The position numbers were made by a program, and so were the translations under genes. From contig NZ_CP024201.1 in assembly GCF_002749615.1 (NCBI RefSeq), positions 248,001 to 312,000 on the forward strand: a DNA stretch of 64,000 nt, written 5' to 3'. Shown piece by piece: positions 34,024 to 42,470 of the stretch (position 1 is the stretch's first letter; every line of letters starts with the position of its first letter). Under the pieces are notes generated by a model. That model saw only the letters and a list, made by a program, of their open reading frames with translations, was not told where the DNA came from and ran no database searches. Origin of the DNA: Caulobacter mirabilis (GTDB lineage: Bacteria > Pseudomonadota > Alphaproteobacteria > Caulobacterales > Caulobacteraceae).

Positions 34024-34563
34024 ATGACCCAGCCCGCTCGTCGCTTCGCCGTGATCTTTGACCGTGACGGCGTCCTGAACGTCGATACGGGTTACGCCTT
34101 CGAGCCGCACAAGCTGGAATGGATGCCCGGCGCGAAGGCGGCGGTGGCGCGGGTGAACCGGGCAGGCGCGCTGGCGATCATCGCCACCAACCAGTCCGGC
34201 ATCGGCCGCGGCTACTACCGCGAAGCCGACATGGAAGCCTTTCACGACGAGATGCTTCGGCAGCTGGAGGCCGAGGGCGCGCGGATCGACCGGATCTACT
34301 TCGCGCCACACCACGAGGACGCGGCCGAGGAACGCTACCGCGTCGCCGATCACCCCGATCGCAAGCCGAACCCCGGCATGCTGCTGAAGGCGCTCGCCGA
34401 GTTCGAGGTGGATCCGCTCGACGCCGTCATGATCGGCGACAAGGAGACGGACATGGAGGCGGCGCGGCGTGCGGGCGTGGCCGGCTTCCTCTATCGCGGG
34501 GGCGACCTGGACGCTTTCGTGGCGGAGCGCCTGGCGACCCTGATGGGCACGGACGTTTCCTGA
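34024..34563 (+). CDS. gmhB: Histidinol-phosphatase-like HAD phosphatase (GmhB type)
   Basis: 179 residues of the HAD-IIIA group. The nucleophile motif is [13 protein letters not shown], motif II is [14 protein letters not shown], and motif III/IV is [12 protein letters not shown] with [16 protein letters not shown]. GmhB removes the 7-phosphate of D-glycero-D-manno-heptose 1,7-bisphosphate for LPS heptose. Canonical GmhB has a zinc loop with Cys residues between HH and RKP; here the equivalent stretch [20 protein letters not shown] has none, so this is a zinc-free variant or a different phosphatase. Confidence 0.8.
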   Translation: MTQPARRFAVIFDRDGVLNVDTGYAFEPHKLEWMPGAKAAVARVNRAGALAIIATNQSGIGRGYYREADMEAFHDEMLRQLEAEGARIDRIYFAPHHEDAAEERYRVADHPDRKPNPGMLLKALAEFEVDPLDAVMIGDKETDMEAARRAGVAGFLYRGGDLDAFVAERLATLMGTDVS

Positions 34564-34644
34564 AAACGCCGGCCCGCGGCTTCCGCCGTGCCAGGTTCCG
34601 CGTTAGGCAGGGACAATCCTTCCTTTGCGGAACCTGTTCCTGAC

Positions 34645-36036
34645 ATGACCGACCGAAGCCTACCGCGAGCGGCGCGCTCGTCCCTGGACCTGATCGGCAA
34701 CACGCCCATGGTCGAGGTGACCCGGATCGACACCGGCCCCTGCCGCCTGTTTCTGAAGCTCGAGAACCAGAACCCCGGCGGCTCCATTAAGGACCGCATC
34801 GCCCTGTCGATGATCGAGGCCGCCGAGAAGGACGGTCGTCTGACCCCCGGCGGGACGATTATCGAGGCGACGGCCGGCAACACCGGCCTGGGTCTGGCCC
34901 AGGTGGCGACGGTCAAGGGCTTCAAACTGATCCTGGTCGTGCCGGACAAGATGGCGCGCGAGAAGATCCTGCACCTCCGCGCCATGGGCGTCGACGTGCG
35001 CATCACGCGCTCTGACGTCGGCAAGGGTCATCCCGAGTACTACCAGGATATGGCCCAGACGATCGCCCAGGGCATACCGGGCGCACTGTACGTCAACCAG
35101 TTCGAGAACCCGGCCAACCCGCTGGCCCACCAGACCACGACGGGGCCGGAAATCCTCGACCAGATGGAGGGCGACGTGGACGCCGTGGTCGTCGGCGTCG
35201 GATCGGGCGGCACGCTGACGGGCCTTGGCCGTTTCTTCCGAGAAGCTTCGCCCAAGACCCGGATGATCCTCGCGGATCCGGTCGGCTCGATTCTCTACGA
35301 CTACGTCAACACCGGCCAGTACGGCGAGGCCGGCAGCTGGATCGTCGAGGGCATCGGCGAGGACTTCATCCCTGACAACGCCCAGATGGATCTGGTGGCC
35401 AAGGCCTATGCGATCAGCGATCGCGAGAGCGTCGAGACAGCCCGCCTGCTGCTCGAGAAGGAAGGCATTCTGGCCGGCTCCTCGTCCGGCACCCTGCTGG
35501 CGGCGGCGCTGCGGTATTGCCGCGAGCAGACCGAGCCCAAGCGCGTCGTCAGCCTGGTCTGCGACACCGGCGGCAAGTACCTGACCAAGATGTTCAACGA
35601 CATGTGGGTGGCCGCTCACGGCTTCGAGGAGCGGACCAAGCACGGCGATCTGCGCGACCTGATCGCTCGCGACTTCTCCGAGGGCGGGGTGGTGACCATC
35701 AGCCCCGAGGACAGCCTGCTGACCGCCTACAATCGCATGCGCTCGGGCGACATCAGCCAGATGCCGGTGGTCGATCACGGCAAGCTGGTCGGCATCCTGG
35801 ACGAAAGCGACATCCTGACCTGCGTGGGCGGCGGTGAAGGCCGGGCCGACCGGTTCGGCCAGAAGGTGTCGGCCGCCATGACCCGCGACGTGCACACGCT
35901 GCAGGTCGGCGAACCCGTCGAGAACCTGAACCCGGTGTTCGAACGCGACCAGGTGGCCGTCGTCGTCGACGGCGAGAAGCTGGTCGGCATCATCACCCGC
36001 GTCGATCTGATCAACCACCTGAGGCGCACGGCCTAG
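34645..36036 (+). CDS. Cystathionine beta-synthase
   Basis: 463 residues. A PLP-dependent catalytic domain has LIGNTPMVEV, the Lys of NPGGSIKDRIALSMIE and the phosphate loop VGVGSGGTLTGLGRFF. A C-terminal pair of CBS domains (from about residue 345, MRSGDISQMPVVDHGKLVGI) follows. It condenses homocysteine and serine in the reverse transsulfuration route, with the CBS pair as a possible regulatory module. ATG 34645 gives the usual N-terminus; the open frame extends to 34588. The cystathionine gamma-synthase-like gene follows in the same direction. Confidence 0.92.
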   Translation: MTDRSLPRAARSSLDLIGNTPMVEVTRIDTGPCRLFLKLENQNPGGSIKDRIALSMIEAAEKDGRLTPGGTIIEATAGNTGLGLAQVATVKGFKLILVVPDKMAREKILHLRAMGVDVRITRSDVGKGHPEYYQDMAQTIAQGIPGALYVNQFENPANPLAHQTTTGPEILDQMEGDVDAVVVGVGSGGTLTGLGRFFREASPKTRMILADPVGSILYDYVNTGQYGEAGSWIVEGIGEDFIPDNAQMDLVAKAYAISDRESVETARLLLEKEGILAGSSSGTLLAAALRYCREQTEPKRVVSLVCDTGGKYLTKMFNDMWVAAHGFEERTKHGDLRDLIARDFSEGGVVTISPEDSLLTAYNRMRSGDISQMPVVDHGKLVGILDESDILTCVGGGEGRADRFGQKVSAAMTRDVHTLQVGEPVENLNPVFERDQVAVVVDGEKLVGIITRVDLINHLRRTA

Positions 36037-36051
36037 CCGACCTATATCAAT

Positions 36052-36146
36052 CGTCATCCTCGCGCCCGTCGCGAGGACCCATGAACATCGAGTCTTCCGG
36101 CCGCCCGCCGTGTTCATGGGTGGTCGGAACAAGTCCGACCATGACG
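36052..36146. repeat. Cloverleaf-like palindromic repeat before the cystathionine gamma-synthase gene
   Basis: Outer arms CGTCAT (36052-36057) and ATGACG (36141-36146) enclose three perfect hairpins: TCCTCGCG/CGCGAGGA (36057-36064, 36070-36077), ACCCATGAACA/TGTTCATGGGT (36077-36087, 36111-36121) and GGTCGGA/TCCGACC (36122-36128, 36134-36140). This is a compact mobile-looking intergenic element. Its right end supplies an ATG in frame with the next gene. Confidence 0.85.
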
Positions 36147-36155
36147 GATATGGAA

Positions 36156-37322
36156 ATGACCGACGGTAAGAACCGCCTCGCCTTCGCGACCCGCACCATC
36201 CATGGCGGGCAGAGCCACGACCCGACCACGGGCGCGGTGATGACCCCGATCTACGCGACCTCGACCTACGCCCAGGAGAGTCCGGGCGTACACAAGGGCT
36301 TCGAGTACGCGCGCAGTCAGAACCCGACCCGCTTCGCCTTCGAACGCTGCCTGGCGGATCTGGAAAGCGGCTCGGCCGCCTTCGCCTTCGCGTCCGGCCT
36401 GGCGGCGGCCGCGACGACGCTGGAGCTTCTGGACGCCGGCGCCCATGTGATCGCCAGCGACGACCTCTACGGCGGCAGCTTCCGGCTGTTCCACCGTGTC
36501 CGGCGGCGTACCGCGAACCTCGACTTCAGCTTCGTCGACCTGTCCGATCTGGCGGCGGTCGAGGCGGCCATCAGGCCCGAGACGAAGATGATCTGGGTCG
36601 AGACGCCGACCAACCCGACCCTGCGGCTCGTCGATCTGGAGGCGATCGCCGTTCTGGCCAAGAAGCACGGCTTGATCACCGTGGCCGACAACACCTTCGC
36701 CAGCCCCTATGTCCAGCGACCGCTGGAGAAGGGCTTCGACCTGGTCCTGCACTCGACCACCAAGTACCTGAACGGCCACTCGGACATGGTCGGGGGCGTC
36801 GTGGCGGTCGGCGAGAACGCCGAGCTGCGCGACCAGATGAAGTTCCTGCAGAATGCCGTCGGCGCCATCTCCGGCCCGTTCGACAGCTTCCTGGCCCTGC
36901 GCGGGCTCAAGACGCTGGCCCTGCGGATGGAGCGCCACTGCCAGAGCGCCCTGCGCATCGCGCAGTGGCTGGAGGCGCGGGGCGACGTGAAGCGGGTGAT
37001 CTATCCCGGCCTCGCCAGCCATCCGCAACACGAGCTGGCCAGGCGTCAGATGAACGGCTTCGGCGGCATCATCTCGGTGGAGATCGACGGCGACCTGGCC
37101 CGCGCCAAGCGGGTGCTGGAACGGACCCAGCTGTTCACCCTCGCCGAGTCGCTGGGCGGGGTCGAAAGCCTGATCGAGCATCCGGCGATCATGACCCACG
37201 CCTCGATCCCGCCCGAGCAACGGGCGGCGATCGGGATCAGCGATACGCTGCTCAGGCTTTCGGTGGGGATTGAGGACTGCTCGGATCTGATTGCCGACCT
37301 CGACGCGGCCTTTTCAGGCTAA
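36156..37322 (+). CDS. metB: Cystathionine gamma-synthase/lyase (Cys/Met metabolism PLP enzyme)
   Basis: 388 residues of the MetB/MetC/CGL family. The conserved TRTIHGGQSHDPTTGAVMTPI start, the PLP Lys in DLVLHSTTKYLNGHSDMVGG and the C-terminal LAESLGGVESLIEHPAIMTH block are intact. Next to cystathionine beta-synthase it probably acts as a gamma-lyase to complete Met-to-Cys transsulfuration, though synthase activity cannot be excluded from sequence. In-frame ATGs at 36141, 36150 and 36156 compete; the first lies inside the palindromic repeat, and 36156 gives the usual family length. Confidence 0.9.
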   Translation: MTDGKNRLAFATRTIHGGQSHDPTTGAVMTPIYATSTYAQESPGVHKGFEYARSQNPTRFAFERCLADLESGSAAFAFASGLAAAATTLELLDAGAHVIASDDLYGGSFRLFHRVRRRTANLDFSFVDLSDLAAVEAAIRPETKMIWVETPTNPTLRLVDLEAIAVLAKKHGLITVADNTFASPYVQRPLEKGFDLVLHSTTKYLNGHSDMVGGVVAVGENAELRDQMKFLQNAVGAISGPFDSFLALRGLKTLALRMERHCQSALRIAQWLEARGDVKRVIYPGLASHPQHELARRQMNGFGGIISVEIDGDLARAKRVLERTQLFTLAESLGGVESLIEHPAIMTHASIPPEQRAAIGISDTLLRLSVGIEDCSDLIADLDAAFSG

Positions 37323-38220
37323 ACAGGGCGCGCTCCGGCAGGGGCGCCGACTGTTCCACCTTGCTGGGCGGCCGCGGGGCGGGCAGCTCGACCTGCGGGT
37401 TCTCGGCCAGCAGGTGGGCGGCCAGCATCAGGTCGGTCTTGACCGACGAGACCTCCTCGCGCGCCACCCAGACCCGGACGGCGGCCTGGGCGAAGACTTC
37501 GCTCAGGTCCAGCACCTCGATCAGCGGCGCCGGATCCTTCCGTACGCGGGGATCGGTCTCCACCCTTTCCCGCAGCCGGTGCAGGACGGCGACGATGTCG
37601 GCCTTCAGCGGCACCTTGAACAGCACGTCCACACGCCGGCGGCGGTGGGTGCTGTAGTTCAGGATCACGTCGCCGAAGACCTTGCCGTTGGGGATCACGA
37701 CCTTGACGTTGTCGGCGGTGGCCAGCTCGGTGACCAGAAGGTCCAGCGCCTTGACGGTGCCCTGGCGGCCGGCGCTCTCGATGAAGTCGCCGACGCGGTA
37801 GGGGCGGAAGATCAGGATCATCACCCCGGCGGCGATGTTCGACAGGGCGCCTTGCAGCGCCAGGCCGATGGCCAGCGAGGCGGCGGTCAGAACGGCGATG
37901 ATCGAGGTCGCCTGGACGCCCAGCTGCTGGAGCACCGCCACGATGCCGATCGCCAGGACGCCGAACCGGACGACAGAGCCCACGAAGGTCTGCAGCGTCG
38001 GATCCGGCGGATGGCGGACGCTGGACAGTTTCCCGATGGCGCGTTGGACGAAGGTCGAGGCCCAGCCCGACACCCAGACGGCGATCATCAGGATGATCGC
38101 CGCGGCGACGAGGTTCATGGCCAGCTTGCCGGCGGCGTCGAACAGACGCGCGATGATGGCTTCGCTGGCGGACAGCTTCTGGATGAGTTGCGGATCGACC
38201 GCCGGCGGCAGAGTGTTCAT
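37252..38220 (-). CDS. MscS-family mechanosensitive channel
   Basis: 322 residues with three N-terminal membrane helices. The pore helix TM3 is SLAIGLALQGALSNIAAGVMIL, followed by the MscS signature FRPYRVGDFIESAGRQGTVKALD and the beta domain with VVIPNGKVFGDVILNYS. It would release solutes on hypo-osmotic shock. The last ~24 codons lie opposite the 3' end of the cystathionine gamma-synthase gene, a 71-base convergent overlap. The tail is Arg/Pro/Ser-rich and non-conserved looking. Confidence 0.9.
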   Translation of the reverse strand: MNTLPPAVDPQLIQKLSASEAIIARLFDAAGKLAMNLVAAAIILMIAVWVSGWASTFVQRAIGKLSSVRHPPDPTLQTFVGSVVRFGVLAIGIVAVLQQLGVQATSIIAVLTAASLAIGLALQGALSNIAAGVMILIFRPYRVGDFIESAGRQGTVKALDLLVTELATADNVKVVIPNGKVFGDVILNYSTHRRRRVDVLFKVPLKADIVAVLHRLRERVETDPRVRKDPAPLIEVLDLSEVFAQAAVRVWVAREEVSSVKTDLMLAAHLLAENPQVELPAPRPPSKVEQSAPLPERALFSLKRPRRGRQSDPSSPQSPPKA

Positions 38221-38237
38221 TCAGACTGGCATGGCTT

Positions 38238-38258
38238 GTTGACGCCCCTTCCGTCAAC
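38238..38258. other. Small inverted repeat in the mscS/aminotransferase divergent region
   Basis: GTTGACG (38238-38244) and CGTCAAC (38252-38258) are perfect inverted repeats with a 7-base spacer, 18 bases upstream of the mscS-like start. This could be an operator or leader hairpin. The wider 38221-38399 gap is the divergent promoter region. Confidence 0.35.
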
Positions 38259-38399
38259 GGGGCGGCGTCCGGGCGGTTCCGGCCGCGCGCCGTCTTGAAG
38301 CCGGGCGCCGGGCCGGATAGTGCACGCCGTGCGGTCGACGAAACATCCGGTTACAGGGTTTGTCTCGCGGTCGAACAGCACCCGCTCTAGGAGGCGCGT

Positions 38400-39560
38400 A
38401 TGAGCATTGCCTTTATCGACCTCGCCGCGCAGCAGAAGCGCATTCGTGCCCGCATCGACGAAGCGTTCGGGCGGATCCTGGACCATGGCGGCTACATCAT
38501 GGGGCCGGAAGTGAAAGCCTTCGAGGCGCAGCTCGCGGCGTTCGGCCAAGCGCGCCACGCGCTTTCCTGCGGCAACGGCACCGACGCCATCGCCCTGCCG
38601 CTAATGGCCTGGGGCGTGGCCGCTGGCGACGCGGTCTTCTGCCCGTCCTTCACCTTTGCGGCGACGGCCGAGGTCGTGCCCTGGACCAACGCCGAGCCGG
38701 TGTTCGTCGACGTCCTGCCCGACACCTACAACCTTGACCCGGCGAAGCTGGAGGCGGCCATCCAGGCCGTGAAGGCGGAGGGTCGCCTGACGCCGAAAGT
38801 GGTGATCGCGGTCGATCTGTTCGGCCAGCCCGCCGACTACCCCGCGATCCGCGCGGTCTGCGACCGTCACGGCCTCAAGCTCATCGCCGACAGCGCTCAG
38901 GGTTTCGGTTGCACTCTTGACGGCAAGCATCCCCTCCACTGGGCCGACGCGACCACGACCAGCTTCTTCCCGGCCAAACCGCTCGGTTGCTACGGCGACG
39001 GCGGCGCCGTCCTGACGAACGACGCTGACCTGGCTCAGTTGATGGACAGCCTGCGCGTGCACGGCAAGGCCGTGGCCAGCGACCTCGCCGGCCGGACGTT
39101 CGATCACGACCCGAAGTACCTGAACATGCGCGTCGGCATGAACTCCCGCCTGGACACGCTGCAGGCGGCCGTGCTGATCGAAAAGCTTGCCATCTTCCCG
39201 GAGGAGATCGAGCTGCGCCAGAAAGTCGCCGATCGCTACGCCGCCGGCCTGGACGGCGCCGTGCTTTCGACGCCCCGGGTCATCGAGAAGGGGATCTCTG
39301 TCTGGGCGCAGTATGTGATCGAGCATGCCGACCGCGACGGCCTGGCGGCGCATCTCAAGACCCAGGGCGTTCCGACGGCGGTCTACTATCCTGTCCCGCT
39401 GCACACCCAGCCGCCCTACAACGGCTATCCGCAAGGCCCCGGCGGCCTGCCGGTGACCGAGGCCAAGGCCGGGACCGTCCTGGCCCTGCCGATGCACCCC
39501 TATATGGACGAGGCGGTCCAGCAGACTATCATCGAGGCGGTGCGCAGCTTCAACGGCTGA
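38400..39560 (+). CDS. WbpE-like DegT-family sugar aminotransferase
   Basis: 386 residues, preceded by AGGAGG. The N-terminus FIDLAAQQKRIRARID, the Lys193 motif SFFPAKPLGCYGDGGA, the MNSRLDTLQAAVLIEKL block and the VPTAVYYPVPLHTQPPY region closely follow the WbpE class that makes UDP-GlcNAc(3NH2)A. That substrate would be produced by the WbpA- and WbpB-like enzymes encoded about 27-29 kb upstream. It stands alone with its own promoter, unlike the aminotransferase at 13626. PLP-binding residues all look intact. Confidence 0.87.
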   Translation: MSIAFIDLAAQQKRIRARIDEAFGRILDHGGYIMGPEVKAFEAQLAAFGQARHALSCGNGTDAIALPLMAWGVAAGDAVFCPSFTFAATAEVVPWTNAEPVFVDVLPDTYNLDPAKLEAAIQAVKAEGRLTPKVVIAVDLFGQPADYPAIRAVCDRHGLKLIADSAQGFGCTLDGKHPLHWADATTTSFFPAKPLGCYGDGGAVLTNDADLAQLMDSLRVHGKAVASDLAGRTFDHDPKYLNMRVGMNSRLDTLQAAVLIEKLAIFPEEIELRQKVADRYAAGLDGAVLSTPRVIEKGISVWAQYVIEHADRDGLAAHLKTQGVPTAVYYPVPLHTQPPYNGYPQGPGGLPVTEAKAGTVLALPMHPYMDEAVQQTIIEAVRSFNG

Positions 39561-39608
39561 CGCGGGGTCACGGTCGACAGGGCGTGTGGTTGCGCTAGCG
39601 TCGGCGGC

Positions 39609-41183
39609 ATGAGTACGCCGACGCCCCCGCTCACGCCCTTCGACGCCATGGACATCCGCACCCTGATCGACGCCCAGGCGGCGCGACGGGGCGAGCACCC
39701 GTTCCTGATCTGGGAGCCGTTCGAGGGCGAGGGGCGGATCTGGTCCTACGCCGCCTTCGCCGAGACGCTGCGGCGGTTCGCGGCCGGGCTGCAGGCGCGG
39801 GGCGTCAAGCCGGGCAACCGGGTGCTGGTCCACCTGGACAACTGTCCGGAGAGCCTGATCGCCTGGCTGGGCTGCGCCTATGCCGGCGCCGTGCCGGTGA
39901 CGACCAACGCCAAGTCCAGCGCCGACGAGATCGCCTATTTCGCCGGCCACAGCGGCAGTGTCGGCGGGATCACCCAGCCGCGCTTCGCCGCCCTGGTGCG
40001 GGAGGCGGCTCCGGACCTGGACTGGCTGGCCGTGACCGAGACCGACAACGGCGCGCCGGCGGAAGCGGACGTCTCGGGCTTTGAACCCTTCGCCGCCATC
40101 GATGCTGATCCGGCCGCGTTGGCGAAGCGGCCCCACGATCCCTGGGCGCATTTCGGCATCCAGTACACCTCAGGCACCACAGCCCGCCCCAAGGCGGTGC
40201 TATGGACCCACGCCAACGCCCTGTGGGGCGCCCGGATGTGCGCCCAGAACGAGGACTTGCGTCCGGACGACGTCCACCTGGTCTACCTGCCGCTGTTCCA
40301 CACCAACGCCCAGGTCTACTCCGTCGCCGCCGCGCTCTGGGCCGGGGCGACGGTGGTGCTGCAGCCGAAATTCTCGGCCTCGCGGTTCTGGCCGGTCTCG
40401 CTGAAGCACGGCTGCACCTGGACCTCGATGGTGCCCTTCTGTCTGAAGGCGCTGATGGACCAGCCGCGGCCGGAGCGGCACAGCTATCGTCATTGGGGCA
40501 ACGGGGTCTGCTCGCCGCCCACCGACGCCCTGTTCGGGGTGAAGACGATCGGCTGGTGGGGCATGACCGAGACCATGACCCACGGCACGGTGGGTTCGGC
40601 TCACCTGCCGGATGCGCCGATGTCGATGGGGCGGCCGTCGCCGGCCTACGACATCCATGTGGTCGATGAAGCGGGCCAGCCGGTTCGGCCCGGCGAGACC
40701 GGCGACCTGCTGGTCGGCGGGCGGCGCGGGGTGTCGCTGTTTCTGGAGTACGCCGGCGACCCCGAAGCGACGGCCAGGGCCTTCACCGCCGACGGCCTGT
40801 TCATCACCGGCGACCGCGTGCGGTTGGGCGAGGACGGCTTCCTGTACTTCGCTGATCGTTCCAAGGACATGCTGAAGGTCGGCGGCGAGAATGTCGCGGC
40901 TTCCGAGATCGAGCGCGTCGTCGCTTCCGTAGAGGGCGTGGTCGAGGTCGCGGTCGTCGCCCGAAAGCACGCCATGCTGGACGAGGTTCCGGTGGCTTTC
41001 GTGATCCCGCGAGATATAGCCGATGCGGAGCTGCCGGCCCGGGTCTTGGCCGCCTGCCGCAAGGCTCTCGCCGGTTTCAAGCATCCGCATGAGGTGCGGC
41101 TGGTCGAGGCCCTGCCGCGGTCGACGCTGGAGAAGGTGGCGAAGGCCGAGCTCCGCGCCATTCTGGCCGCGGAGGGGCGCTAG
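39609..41183 (+). CDS. AMP-binding acyl-CoA synthetase
   Basis: 524 residues of the ANL superfamily. The P-loop is QYTSGTTARPKAVLWTHAN, the A5 motif includes GWWGMTETMTHG and the A8/hinge region is GDRVRLGEDGFLYFADRSKDMLKVGGENV, with the catalytic Lys near the end (STLEKVAKAEL). It should activate a carboxylic acid as acyl-AMP then acyl-CoA; the layout is like CaiC/crotonobetaine-type ligases. The substrate is not deducible. Its stop overlaps the converging MBL gene by 4 bases. Confidence 0.85.
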   Translation: MSTPTPPLTPFDAMDIRTLIDAQAARRGEHPFLIWEPFEGEGRIWSYAAFAETLRRFAAGLQARGVKPGNRVLVHLDNCPESLIAWLGCAYAGAVPVTTNAKSSADEIAYFAGHSGSVGGITQPRFAALVREAAPDLDWLAVTETDNGAPAEADVSGFEPFAAIDADPAALAKRPHDPWAHFGIQYTSGTTARPKAVLWTHANALWGARMCAQNEDLRPDDVHLVYLPLFHTNAQVYSVAAALWAGATVVLQPKFSASRFWPVSLKHGCTWTSMVPFCLKALMDQPRPERHSYRHWGNGVCSPPTDALFGVKTIGWWGMTETMTHGTVGSAHLPDAPMSMGRPSPAYDIHVVDEAGQPVRPGETGDLLVGGRRGVSLFLEYAGDPEATARAFTADGLFITGDRVRLGEDGFLYFADRSKDMLKVGGENVAASEIERVVASVEGVVEVAVVARKHAMLDEVPVAFVIPRDIADAELPARVLAACRKALAGFKHPHEVRLVEALPRSTLEKVAKAELRAILAAEGR

Positions 41184-42031
41184 AGGGCGTTCACGGGCAG
41201 CTTCAGGAACACGCGCCCCGTCGCCGAGGGCTCGGGCAGGGCGCCGGCGCGGATGTTCACCTGCAACGACGGCAGGATCAGGGTCGGCGCCGCCAGGGTG
41301 GCGTCGCGGGCCTCGCGCATGGCCACGAACGCCGCCTCCTCGACGCCGTCGCGCACATGGATGTTGGCCAGGCGCTGCTCGGCTGCCGTGGTCTCCCACT
41401 GGAACCGGTCCCGCCCGGCGGGCAGGTAGTCGTGGCCGACGAAGATCCGCGTCTCCGGCGGCAGGGCCAGGATCCTGCGGATCGAACGATACAGCGCCGT
41501 TGCGTCTCCGCCCGGGAAGTCGGCGCGGGCCGTGCCGTAGTCGGGCATGAAGAGGGTGTCGCCGACGAAGGCCGTATCGCCGATGCGGTAGGTCACGCAG
41601 GCCGGCGTATGGCCTGGCGTATGCATCACTCCGATCTCCAGGACGCCGAGTGACAGGGTGTCGCCCTCATCGACCAGGCGATCGAAGACCCGGCCGTCGG
41701 CCTCGGCTTCGAACAGATCGCCGAAGGTCTGTTGAACGGCGCGGATGTGGGCGCCGATGACCACCTTCGCGCCGGTCTCGGCGCGCAGATAGTCGGCGCT
41801 CGACAGGTGGTCGGCGTGGGCGTGGGTCTCCAGGATCCAGTGCACCGCCAGGCCCTGCTCGCGGACCGCGGCCAGCAGGCGGTCCGCCGAGGCGGTCGTG
41901 ACGCGGGCGGCCTTGGGGTCGAAGTCGAGCACCGGGTCGATGATCGCGGCGGCCTTCGTGGCCGGGTCGGAGACCAGATAGGAGACGGTGTGGGTGGCCG
42001 TGTCGAAAAAGGCCTGTATGGCGGGGCTCAT
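41180..42031 (-). CDS. MBL-fold hydrolase, persulfide dioxygenase-like (ETHE1/Blh type)
   Basis: 283 residues. The metal-binding motif is ETHAHADHLSSADYLR (residues ~64-79), followed by HTPGHTPACVTY and VGDTLFMPDYGTARADFPGG, the ETHE1/glyoxalase II-like arrangement with a single iron site. Persulfide dioxygenases oxidise glutathione persulfide to sulfite. It is divergent from a BigR-type regulator and a rhodanese, which is the classical sulfide-detoxification grouping. The intergenic region contains a 15-base palindrome. Confidence 0.85.
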   Translation of the reverse strand: MSPAIQAFFDTATHTVSYLVSDPATKAAAIIDPVLDFDPKAARVTTASADRLLAAVREQGLAVHWILETHAHADHLSSADYLRAETGAKVVIGAHIRAVQQTFGDLFEAEADGRVFDRLVDEGDTLSLGVLEIGVMHTPGHTPACVTYRIGDTAFVGDTLFMPDYGTARADFPGGDATALYRSIRRILALPPETRIFVGHDYLPAGRDRFQWETTAAEQRLANIHVRDGVEEAAFVAMREARDATLAAPTLILPSLQVNIRAGALPEPSATGRVFLKLPVNAL

Positions 42032-42070
42032 GGCCGGAACCTCCTGTTGCGGCCATCTAAATATTAGTTG

Positions 42071-42085
42071 TTGCTAAATTAGCAA
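42071..42085. promoter_or_regulatory. Palindromic operator in the persulfide-response promoter
   Basis: TTGCTAA-A-TTAGCAA is a perfect 15-base palindrome in an AT-rich stretch between the MBL hydrolase and the ArsR-family gene. It ends 10 bases before the ATG at 42096. BigR/SqrR-type repressors bind AT-rich palindromes that overlap their own promoter, so this is the likely operator for both directions. Confidence 0.75.
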
Positions 42086-42095
42086 GTACGCATAT

Positions 42096-42470
42096 ATGGC
42101 GACCATGTTCGATCTCGCGAACTTCGACATCACCCGTTTCGAGGCCAGCGCCGGGAAGGCGGCGGGTCTCCTGCGCGCGCTCGCCAACGAGCGGCGGCTG
42201 ATGATCCTGTGCCAGCTGGCGGACGGCGAACTGTCGGTCGGGGAGCTTCTGCCCCGGGTCGGCCTGTCGCAGTCGGCCCTCTCCCAGCATCTCGCGGTGC
42301 TGCGGGAGGAAGCCATCGTGGCCACGCGCCGCGAAGGCCAGGTCATCCGCTATCGGATCGCCGATCCGGCTGCGATGCGGGTGGTCGAAACGCTCGCCGA
42401 GATCTTCTGTCCCCCGGACATGAGGAAGAGCCATGAGCCGCGCCCAGCTGACGCCCCTGACCCCGACTGA
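42096..42470 (+). CDS. bigR: BigR/SqrR-type persulfide-responsive ArsR-family repressor
   Basis: 124 residues with a winged-helix domain (LSQSALSQHLAVLREEAIV). Cys39 (MILCQLADGE) and Cys105 (EIFCPPDM) are 66 residues apart, the same spacing as the redox pair of BigR and SqrR, which form a tetrasulfide bridge on reaction with persulfide and release DNA. No classical ArsR metal box (CVC) is present. The gene is preceded by a short leader with no clear Shine-Dalgarno and could be leaderless. It overlaps the rhodanese gene by 38 bases. Confidence 0.88.
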   Translation: MATMFDLANFDITRFEASAGKAAGLLRALANERRLMILCQLADGELSVGELLPRVGLSQSALSQHLAVLREEAIVATRREGQVIRYRIADPAAMRVVETLAEIFCPPDMRKSHEPRPADAPDPD

